36,814 bases of DNA, taken from Pedosphaera sp. GTDB taxonomy: Bacteria > Verrucomicrobiota > Verrucomicrobiia > Limisphaerales > Pedosphaeraceae. The DNA lies in NCBI GenBank assembly GCA_028293325.1, contig JAQGPA010000173.1, forward strand, positions 1 to 36,814, given 5' to 3'. Below the pieces are notes generated by a model. That model was not told the DNA's origin. It did not search any database and was given only the letters and a program-made list of their open reading frames with translations. Of the stretch, positions 17,981 through 24,956 are shown piece by piece. Numbering within the stretch: the first letter of the stretch is position 1; each line of letters opens with the position of its first letter. The position numbers and the translations under genes were made by a program.

Positions 17981-20131
17981 ATGCGATATCTTTTAATGAT
18001 TGTAACGACAGTGGTTACACTAGGTGTTCACAATTCTTTAGCGGGTGACCACCCTTTGTATCTTGATTCGAGCCAGCCATTGGAAGCACGGATTGATGAC
18101 TTGCTGTCACGATTGACACTTGAAGAAAAAATTTCGCTTGTCCATGCCGATTCCAAGTTCGGCACTGCTGAAAATGCGCGCCTGGGCATCCCTCGTCGGT
18201 GGCTTTCCGACGGTCCCAACGGCGTGCGCGAAGACATTGGCCCGGCAACCTGGGCTCCCGCTAGCCACACAGACGATTTTTCAACCGCCATGCCGACGCC
18301 GATTTGCCTGGCGGCAACTTGGAATCCAGAACTGAGTTATGAGGAAGGCGTCGCCATCGGTGAGGAAGCCAGAGCTCGCGGCAAGGATATTATGCTTGCG
18401 CCATGTGTTAACATCTTGCGTACCCCACTTTCCGGCCGAAGCTTTGAATTTTTGGGCGAAGATCCTTTTTTAACCGCTCGGATGGCAGTGGGATACATTC
18501 GAGGCGAGCAGTCTCAGGACGTCGCCTCGTGCGTGAAACATTTTGCAGTTAACAACCAGGAATACGCGCGCGATAGCATCAATGTGGAGGTGGATGAGCG
18601 CGTATTGCGTGAAATCTATCTCCCTGCCTTCTTCGCTGCCGTCAAAGAGGCAAATGTGTGGACCGTGATGGGGGCCTACAACCAATTTCGCGGCCAACAT
18701 TGCTGCGAAAACGATTATTTACTCAATAAAATCCTCAAAACGGAATGGGGATTTCAAGGTCTTGTTGTTTCAGACTGGAATGGAACTCACTCAACGCCTA
18801 AGGCCGAGGCCAATGGGCTGGATCTCGAAATGGGCACGGATATAGCCTACGATCAATACTATTTTGCTCAGCCGTATTATGACGGACTCAAAAAAGGGAC
18901 ATTTTCAATTGCCAAATTGGACGATAAGGTCAGACGCAACTTGCGCGTCATGTTTGTGACCCATTCTTTTGATCCGAATCGCAAAGCGGGCGCTTTTAAT
19001 ACGCCCAAGCACCACAAAATTGCCGGTCAGATAGCAGAGGAGGGGATCATACTCCTAAAAAATGAAGGCAATTTATTGCCGCTCGATCCGAAAGGAATAA
19101 AATCCATTGCTGTTATCGGTGAAAACGCCCTTCGGCCTCATTCGCACGGCGGAGGCAGTTCTGAAATCAAACCTTTCTACGAAATTTCACCACTACAAGG
19201 AATACTCAGCCGTGTTGGACATCAGGTGAATGTAACATACTCTGAAGGATATCAAAAAGATGCCGACAGTGAGTTAGCCGCTCGCGCGATATCAGCCGCC
19301 AAGGCTTCTGATGTAGTCATTTATATCGGCGGCCTGAATCATGACTATGATAACGAAGGTCAGGATCGCAAAGATTTGAAATTACCGGCTGGCCAGGACG
19401 AATTGATTCAGAAAATTGTGGCGGCAAATCCAAAAACAGTTGTTGTAATGGAAGGCACCGTCGTTGATATGAGCGTCTGGGTAGACCGTGTTCCTGCATT
19501 ACTGGAAGCATGGTATCCTGGAATGGAAGGCGGCAACGCTCTCGCCGGTGTATTGTTTGGTGAGGTTAACCCATCTGGCAAACTTCCCTGCACGTTTCCC
19601 AAACGCCTGTTGGATTCTCCGGCACATGCCCTGGGAGCTTATCCCGGCACCAACGGGACTATGATATACAAGGAGGGATTGCTTGTGGGGTACCGCTGGT
19701 TTGATTCCAAACAAATCGAGCCGCAGTTTCCATTTGGTTTTGGATTGAGTTACACCACTTTTGAGTATTCCAATTTGAAACTGGTCAATGAACAGGGCCC
19801 CAACGGCCTACTGGTCACGGCGCAATTCGACGTTGCCAACAAGGGGGATCGCATGGGAGCTGAAGTCGCTCAGCTTTATATTCACCAAAAAGCTCCAAGC
19901 TGTTTTCGACCTGAGAAAGAGTTGAAAGGGTTCAAGAAACTGCTTTTAAAGCCAAAAGAAAAACAAACGATTACCATTCCGCTGAGCCGAAGCGCCTTTG
20001 CCTTTTATGACGCTGAAAAGCAAGGTTGGGTAGCCGAGAAGGACGAATTTGAGATTTCCATTGGCAGCTCTTCGCGTGACATCCGTATAAGGAATGAATT
20101 GCGTTTGTCAGAAACATCCATAACAAAATAA
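17981..20131 (+). CDS. GH3-family exported beta-glycosidase
   Basis: A 716-residue protein with a signal peptide (residues 1-22, ending SLAG). The GH3 N-terminal TIM barrel (about 30-330) includes KHFAVNNQEYARD and the nucleophile candidate D265 in VVSDWNGTH. The GH3 C-terminal alpha/beta domain follows (about 350-570) with E459 in DNEGQDRKDL as the acid/base candidate, then an FN3-like domain (about 620-705, AQLYIHQKAPS...RPEKELKGFKK). No PA14 insertion is seen. GH3 enzymes of this layout are retaining beta-glucosidases, xylosidases or related exo-enzymes; specificity is not readable. It is third in the GH92 unit, 33 bp after the previous stop, with AGAGAG as a plausible ribosome-binding site. 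It would release terminal sugars after the GH39-like enzyme. Confidence 0.95.
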   Translation: MRYLLMIVTTVVTLGVHNSLAGDHPLYLDSSQPLEARIDDLLSRLTLEEKISLVHADSKFGTAENARLGIPRRWLSDGPNGVREDIGPATWAPASHTDDFSTAMPTPICLAATWNPELSYEEGVAIGEEARARGKDIMLAPCVNILRTPLSGRSFEFLGEDPFLTARMAVGYIRGEQSQDVASCVKHFAVNNQEYARDSINVEVDERVLREIYLPAFFAAVKEANVWTVMGAYNQFRGQHCCENDYLLNKILKTEWGFQGLVVSDWNGTHSTPKAEANGLDLEMGTDIAYDQYYFAQPYYDGLKKGTFSIAKLDDKVRRNLRVMFVTHSFDPNRKAGAFNTPKHHKIAGQIAEEGIILLKNEGNLLPLDPKGIKSIAVIGENALRPHSHGGGSSEIKPFYEISPLQGILSRVGHQVNVTYSEGYQKDADSELAARAISAAKASDVVIYIGGLNHDYDNEGQDRKDLKLPAGQDELIQKIVAANPKTVVVMEGTVVDMSVWVDRVPALLEAWYPGMEGGNALAGVLFGEVNPSGKLPCTFPKRLLDSPAHALGAYPGTNGTMIYKEGLLVGYRWFDSKQIEPQFPFGFGLSYTTFEYSNLKLVNEQGPNGLLVTAQFDVANKGDRMGAEVAQLYIHQKAPSCFRPEKELKGFKKLLLKPKEKQTITIPLSRSAFAFYDAEKQGWVAEKDEFEISIGSSSRDIRIRNELRLSETSITK

Positions 20132-20134
20132 AAT

Positions 20135-21160
20135 ATGCCAGGAAAGCACCATACCTGTTTACTCGGTATGACTCCTTCTTGCCTGATTTTGTGTTTCACA
20201 GGTTTGTCGCTCTGCATCGGTTTGATTCTTGAACAGCGGGCTTTCAAGACTGAAACGGATTTGCCCAGTAGCATTCAATCGAATGTCGTGCCGACAAGAG
20301 CAGTTTCGTTTCATCATTTCGTGAGCGGAAAAAGCCGCTTGGAAAATCCAACTGTCCCTTCCGATTCCCAATGGATGTCTGAGTTGGCAAGCATTCAGGC
20401 TGAATTGGAAATCATAGAACGTGAAAAGAAAATTCAGGCCTTTGTGCAAGAAATGGCGCAGGCTGACATTCCCGCGGCATTGAAGTTTCTAATGAACCAG
20501 GATGCGACGGAAGAGGTGCGCGATTTAAGGATGCTCCTGCTTCGCCGATGGACTGAAATGGATCCCCAATCGGCCGCTGATTTTGCCATCGGGCTTCCAA
20601 CGGGTGACGATCGTTCCGAAGCAATCGATCAAGTGTCCATCGCCTGGGCCAATTTGGATATTTCACAGGCAGTCAGATCTGTTGAACAATGGCCTGAAGA
20701 AGAACGTCAGAGTGGACTGAGGAATATAGCGTATGAAGCGGCAAGGACTGATCCGATTCAGGCATTGACACTTGCCGTTGAACTGCCCGCAAGCCAATCT
20801 CGTGACGATCTCATAAGCCACTCCGCCGCGCAGTGGGCCTTGACGACGCCGGAAACGGCATTGGCGTGGGCAAAACAAATACCGGACGAAATTTTAAGAG
20901 ATAAGGTTATCGGGGTAATCGCAACTGTTTGGGCCAGTCTCAATCCTATGAGCGCTGCCTATTTGGCTGTAACACTGCCCCCGGGCAGAACGCAGGATGA
21001 TGCTATAATTAGTATTGTAGAGCGTTGGGTTCAAACAGATCCAAAGGCTGCGGCAGCCTGGGTCGAACTCTTTCCTGATGGACCTTTGCGGAAAACAGCC
21101 ATTGAGAACATGGTTAAACTCTGGCCAGCTCCCTCCCTCCCTGAATCCCAAAGCCATTGA
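20135..21160 (+). CDS. membrane-anchored W-DP repeat protein of unknown function
   Basis: A 341-residue protein with one N-terminal membrane segment (about 12-31, SCLILCFTGLSLCIGLIL), a linker, and about six helical repeats of roughly 32 residues (about 115-335). Their shared pattern is W-x3-DP-xx-AA-xx-(F/W)A-xx-LP followed by (S/D)(R/D)-xx-(A/L)I; examples are DPQSAADFAIGLPTGDDR and DPKAAAAWVELFPDGPLRK. This resembles the alpha-helical repeat proteins common in Verrucomicrobiota genomes, which may act as protein-binding scaffolds. No enzymatic motif is visible. It begins 3 bp after the GH3 stop, so it is almost certainly co-transcribed and perhaps translationally coupled with it. Inference: it may dock or organise the operon's enzymes at the membrane. 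Confidence 0.75.
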   Translation: MPGKHHTCLLGMTPSCLILCFTGLSLCIGLILEQRAFKTETDLPSSIQSNVVPTRAVSFHHFVSGKSRLENPTVPSDSQWMSELASIQAELEIIEREKKIQAFVQEMAQADIPAALKFLMNQDATEEVRDLRMLLLRRWTEMDPQSAADFAIGLPTGDDRSEAIDQVSIAWANLDISQAVRSVEQWPEEERQSGLRNIAYEAARTDPIQALTLAVELPASQSRDDLISHSAAQWALTTPETALAWAKQIPDEILRDKVIGVIATVWASLNPMSAAYLAVTLPPGRTQDDAIISIVERWVQTDPKAAAAWVELFPDGPLRKTAIENMVKLWPAPSLPESQSH

Positions 21161-21204
21161 GCTGAAGATTCGTAATAACTGCGGGTAGTTCAAGGAATGG
21201 CTCC

Positions 21205-21245
21205 CCATACAAACGTACGGTTCTCAAGCGATTGCGATTATGAGA
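21205..21245 (+). promoter_or_regulatory. palindromic box, copy 4, with downstream TTATGAGA
   Basis: CCATAC-AAAC-GTACGG at 21205-21220, identical to copy 2, is followed by TTCTC. TTATGAGA (21238-21245) again starts exactly 17 bp after the right arm. It lies 44 bp after the previous gene's stop and about 87 bp before the preferred start at 21308. This argues for the start at 21308 over an earlier in-frame ATG at 21197, which would put the box inside the coding region. Confidence 0.55.
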
Positions 21246-21307
21246 TAGTGGAATCATTCACACGTATTCCCGCAATTAACAATTGCCCCAAAAAACTGTC
21301 TAAAATT

Positions 21308-24300
21308 ATGCACATAAATCCACAACAGCAACAGGTGAAAGTCCCGAAATCCCTGTTCTCAAAGTCATTCACCCGCTTAATGCTGGTAATCGTTCTTCTT
21401 GCGGCCTGCATGTGCGCTGACGCCCAGCCCGGGTGGGTTCCTTCTTTCCAGCAGTATGGCGGCCTCTGTCAAGGCGCCACTAATAATCCTGTGCTCAATA
21501 CCGCCCTTTCTTTTGAGCGGGATGACATTTACTGGGACAGCCTAGCTCCTTCTAGCAACACGTGGAACGTAAGTGTGCTAACGAATTGGGGACAAACCGT
21601 TTTGGGCTATCAGGCTCAGGGCGCTCAGTTTCTTCCAATTCTCGATTACACGGCAGCCTGGGCTCCAGATAAGAGCGCTCGTTCATGGACCAACGGGACT
21701 ACTGTTTACAAAGTTGTCCCGACCAATAGCAATAACATGCAATTTTACAAATACATCAACGGCACGCTCAACTCACAGTCGCTGTTGACCAATTTTTCCA
21801 CATTTCCACCAGCCAACGTGAACACTTTTTCAAATTTCGCTTACAAGGTGGCGTCGTTTCTGCACGCAGCCCCCTACAATGTGCAATACTTCCAAGTCTG
21901 GAATGAAGCGAATTGGGACAATGGTTACTGGTATGATAGCATGGATAACTACATCAAGAAGATTGTGGTTCCATCATCACAAGCCATCCGCAGCGCCGGT
22001 GGAAAGGTAGTGTATGGCGGGTGGCCGGATGTGTCAAACCCGAACAGCTTGATAAGTCTACTGGACGCGAATACTGCTTGGGGCAGCATCGATGTGCTCG
22101 ATATGCATTATTTCAATATGGGTGATGTGCAAGCCCTGCGCCTCGCTGCAAATTCGCGGGGCTTCACCAACCTTGCCATCTGGCAGTCCGAAGTCGGTTT
22201 TACCAGTGACTATACTTTCATTGCCAATTATTGGCCGCGAGCTTTGTACTGGAACCTGACCAATAATTGGACGCAGGATAAGTACCGAGCTTTTTACTTT
22301 TGCAACTACGCGCCCAACGACCCCGCTGCCTATGGGTACAACGATGGCCTCTGGTCTGGAAGCGCGCTCAATGGTAGTGGCATAGTCCTGACAAACCTGG
22401 CGTCTGTTCTGGGAGGATCCAACCGATTAAGCCAGTTTACCGGAGTGACATCGATCCCGACATTGTCCCCTCAAGTCTGGCCCACAATGAGCTCGATGGA
22501 GGCATTTAGTTATTCGACAAATATTGCCATTGTGATTCATCTAACCCCGACGGACCTTACTAATAATCCTACTCTCAAACTTTACCTGCCCATCCCGCCG
22601 GGCGAGGTTGCCAGCCTGTTACGGGTGGATGTGAGCGGGGGGACGAGCAATTTGTTGTCTGACAACGCCTGTGGATTGGTCGCCAGCGGTGTCGGATCTC
22701 AGTTTACTGTGCCGACAGCCGATGTTGGTGGGTCCCTGGCCCAATCGTGGAATTCTGGTTCAAGCACGCCCGTTTTTTATGTCCTGGTCAGTACGTATCC
22801 CAATATAGCCCTGAATAAGGCAGCTACAGCGAGTTCACTGGAAAGTTCAAGTTACCCCGCCTCCTATGCTGTGGACGGCAATAGGTCAACGCGTTGGTCC
22901 AGCGCCTACAGCGACCCGCAATGGATTTATGTTGATTTGGGAGGGACATATTCGATCTCCCGGGTGAAGCTCAATTGGGACCCCGCTTATGCAAAAAGCT
23001 ATCAGCTTCAAGTATCCTCTGATGCTGTGAACTGGATCACCATTTACAGCACGACCAACGGGACGGGAGGTATTAATGATTTAGCCGGGTTATCGGGCAT
23101 CGGCCGTTATGTTAGGATGTATGGAACGTCGCGCGGGACGCCTTATGGTTATTCCTTAAATGACTTTGAAGTCTATGGGATTTCTTTTTCGCTGTCTCTG
23201 GGACAGCCCGCTTATACGAGTTCGATTCAAAGCTCGAATTACCTCGCCTCTATGGCCATGGACGGCAATGCCTCGACCCGTTGGGCCAGCACCTCCGGCA
23301 TCGATCCGCAATGGATTTATGTGGATTTAGGGGCAACGTATAGCATTTCACGGGTAATACTAAACTGGGAATCTGCTTATGCCAAAAGTTATCAAATCCA
23401 AGTTTCTTCCGATGCGATAAACTGGACTACTATTTACAGCACGACGACCGGTGTAGGCGGTATCAACGACCTGACCGGCTTATCTGGAGTGGGTCGTTAC
23501 GTGAGGATGTATGGAACGGTGCGCGGGACAATCTATGGCTATTCTTTGTTCGACTTTTCAGTGTATGGTGTTCCCGCCTCCATATCGCTGAACCGGCCGG
23601 TCACTGCTAGTTCGATTGATAATTCGAGTGATCTTGCAAGCTATGCTGTGGACGGCAATGGATCGACGCGTTGGTCAAGCGCCTACAGCGATCCGCAATG
23701 GATCTATGTCGATTTGGGGACGGCTCATACCATTTCGCGAGTGACGCTGACCTGGGAGACTGCCTATGGTAAGAGTTACCAAATTCAGGTTTCCTCTGAT
23801 GCCGTGAACTGGACCAACATATACAGCACAACCACCGGGAATGGCGGCACCAATGACTTGATCGGTTTATCCGGGGTGGGTCGTTACGTGAGGATGTATG
23901 GAACGGTGCGCGGGACAATTTATGGCTACTCCTTATATGAATTTAGTATCTATGATACTCCCAGCTCACAACTTGGCCTGACAGGGGTGTCTGGTCCATC
24001 GCAGATGTCATTAAAAACAACAAGTGGTAGTGCCACGAAGACTGGAGCCTTGGCTCTGACTGTTGCGAATTCAGACGGCAGTTTAGCGCAAATGAATGCC
24101 ATTAACTCAATTCCATCCCCTTGGGTTACACAGGACATTGGCGGAGAAGGTATGGTTGGAAGTGCTAGTTACCTTGACGAAGGAAGTGGTCTTTTCACCA
24201 TCAGCGGTTCGGGTTCAGACATCTGGAAAACGAAAGACCAGTGCTATTTCGTCTATCAAACGTGCCGCACCAATAGCAGTGTTATTGCCCGGGTGGTAAC

Positions 24301-24670
24301 TCAACAAAATACGGATACGGCTGCAAAGACCGGCGTGATGATCCGCGAAACGCTGTCTCCGGGCGCCATTTTTGCAGCTGTCATGGTTACTCCATCCTCT
24401 GAAGTCTTGTTTTCTTACCGGGGCATCACGGGAGGAAAGGCGGTTGCAAATGTGCAAACGAACAGCATTTCAATGCCGTGTTGGGTGAAGTTGACTCGAT
24501 CCGGCAGCACTTTTGCCGGATACATTTCGTCCAATGGCGTGTCATGGACGTCCTTGGGAACACATGTTGTTAACATGGCGAACAGCGCCTATTTTGGCAT
24601 GCCCATGTGCAGTGGCGTCAATGGTACGTTAGCCACCAACACCTTTGATAATGTGAGGGCCAATCCATAA
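21308..24670 (+). CDS. clan GH-A (GH39-like) hydrolase with three discoidin domains and a C-terminal DUF1349-like domain
   Basis: A 1120-residue protein from the ATG at 21308, chosen because a signal peptide (LMLVIVLLAACMCADA) follows and the regulatory box lies before it. The catalytic TIM barrel and small beta domain span about 37-494, with candidates E200 (VWNEANW) and E295 (IWQSEVGF). Three tandem F5/8 type C (discoidin/CBM32-like) domains sit at about 497-625, 628-756 and 758-884, each with the STRWSS/A...DPQWIYVDLG core and a GRYVRMYGT strand. A C-terminal beta-sandwich (about 923-1120) resembles DUF1349/YesU-like domains (GVMIRETL, WVKLTRSGSTFAGYISSNG). Discoidin modules commonly bind galactose or polyanionic glycans, so it probably acts on a complex polymer at the cell surface. 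It ends in a strong terminator and has its own upstream box, so it appears monocistronic. Its catalytic part is paralogous to 16421 and 24957. Confidence 0.88.
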   Translation: MHINPQQQQVKVPKSLFSKSFTRLMLVIVLLAACMCADAQPGWVPSFQQYGGLCQGATNNPVLNTALSFERDDIYWDSLAPSSNTWNVSVLTNWGQTVLGYQAQGAQFLPILDYTAAWAPDKSARSWTNGTTVYKVVPTNSNNMQFYKYINGTLNSQSLLTNFSTFPPANVNTFSNFAYKVASFLHAAPYNVQYFQVWNEANWDNGYWYDSMDNYIKKIVVPSSQAIRSAGGKVVYGGWPDVSNPNSLISLLDANTAWGSIDVLDMHYFNMGDVQALRLAANSRGFTNLAIWQSEVGFTSDYTFIANYWPRALYWNLTNNWTQDKYRAFYFCNYAPNDPAAYGYNDGLWSGSALNGSGIVLTNLASVLGGSNRLSQFTGVTSIPTLSPQVWPTMSSMEAFSYSTNIAIVIHLTPTDLTNNPTLKLYLPIPPGEVASLLRVDVSGGTSNLLSDNACGLVASGVGSQFTVPTADVGGSLAQSWNSGSSTPVFYVLVSTYPNIALNKAATASSLESSSYPASYAVDGNRSTRWSSAYSDPQWIYVDLGGTYSISRVKLNWDPAYAKSYQLQVSSDAVNWITIYSTTNGTGGINDLAGLSGIGRYVRMYGTSRGTPYGYSLNDFEVYGISFSLSLGQPAYTSSIQSSNYLASMAMDGNASTRWASTSGIDPQWIYVDLGATYSISRVILNWESAYAKSYQIQVSSDAINWTTIYSTTTGVGGINDLTGLSGVGRYVRMYGTVRGTIYGYSLFDFSVYGVPASISLNRPVTASSIDNSSDLASYAVDGNGSTRWSSAYSDPQWIYVDLGTAHTISRVTLTWETAYGKSYQIQVSSDAVNWTNIYSTTTGNGGTNDLIGLSGVGRYVRMYGTVRGTIYGYSLYEFSIYDTPSSQLGLTGVSGPSQMSLKTTSGSATKTGALALTVANSDGSLAQMNAINSIPSPWVTQDIGGEGMVGSASYLDEGSGLFTISGSGSDIWKTKDQCYFVYQTCRTNSSVIARVVTQQNTDTAAKTGVMIRETLSPGAIFAAVMVTPSSEVLFSYRGITGGKAVANVQTNSISMPCWVKLTRSGSTFAGYISSNGVSWTSLGTHVVNMANSAYFGMPMCSGVNGTLATNTFDNVRANP
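22001..22110 (+). repeat. DNA patch nearly identical to 25614-25723
   Basis: By eye these 110 bp align without gaps to 25614-25723 with 6 mismatches, far closer than most of the two genes. The patch covers the GGKVVYGGWPDVS to IDVLDMHY part of the catalytic barrel. It points to a recent duplication or to gene conversion between the paralogues at 21308 and 24957. Confidence 0.75.
23489..23919 (+). repeat. 44-bp exact repeat between discoidin domains 2 and 3
   Basis: The 44 bp at 23489-23532 recur identically at 23876-23919 and encode the VGRYVRMYGTVRGTIYG strand in domains 2 and 3. Domain 1 has a diverged version. This indicates a recent internal duplication or conversion of whole discoidin units. 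Confidence 0.8.
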
Positions 24671-24695
24671 ACAACCTTGAAAAGGAAGTGAAAGT

Positions 24696-24729
24696 GCGGC
24701 TTCGGGCGATATGTCTGAAGCCGCCTTTT
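24696..24729 (+). terminator. rho-independent terminator after the three-discoidin gene
   Basis: GCGGCTTC (24696-24703) pairs perfectly with GAAGCCGC (24717-24724) around a 13-nt loop and is followed by CTTTTA and more T-rich sequence, 25 bp after the stop codon. Confidence 0.75.
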
Positions 24730-24836
24730 ACTTCTTTCTGCCTCGCTTAAGTGGGCAATTTATGTCAGACTGCTAAGCAGATAGCCAAAATTAATGTCAC
24801 ATCAACGTTGTGGAAACCCCATAAAAATTGATGCTT

Positions 24837-24864
24837 TTGCAACCTTAAGTGTGACATTTATAAT
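24837..24864 (+). promoter_or_regulatory. possible sigma-70-type promoter upstream of the second discoidin gene
   Basis: TTGCAA (24837-24842), a 16-bp spacer and a perfect TATAAT (24859-24864) would start transcription near 24871. The palindromic box at 24898 would then lie in the transcript leader. A 9-bp inverted repeat, AATGTCACA (24793-24801) and TGTGACATT (24850-24858), brackets the -35 element and abuts the -10 element, so it may be a regulator site. The rest of the 286-bp gap holds the terminator of the previous gene. Confidence 0.4.
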
Positions 24865-24897
24865 GGTGACCCGCTTAGCGCCTTGCTGGCATCCTGT

Positions 24898-24913
24898 TCG
24901 TACAAACGTATGG
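24898..24913 (+). promoter_or_regulatory. palindromic box, copy 5 (degenerate left arm)
   Basis: TCGTAC-AAAC-GTATGG followed by TTCAC. The two arms are complementary only if two G/T pairs are allowed, but AAAC, GTAYGG and TTCAC match the other copies. Seventeen bp after the right arm the sequence is TTGCTGGA, a poor match to the TTATGRGA of copies 2-4. It lies 44 bp before the preferred ATG at 24957. Confidence 0.45.
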
Positions 24914-24956
24914 TTCACGAATGAACAAATTTGCTGGAGAATTATGTAATCACAAT

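Noticed and set aside
22798..23955. Regular repeats that might suggest a CRISPR or tandem satellite
   Set aside because: The period is about 390 bp, in frame, and encodes discoidin domains with diverged copies; there are no short repeats with unique spacers.
24793..24858. Classical CRP site
   Set aside because: The TCACA and TGTGA halves are in the wrong order and 48 bp apart, not the inward TGTGA-N6-TCACA arrangement.
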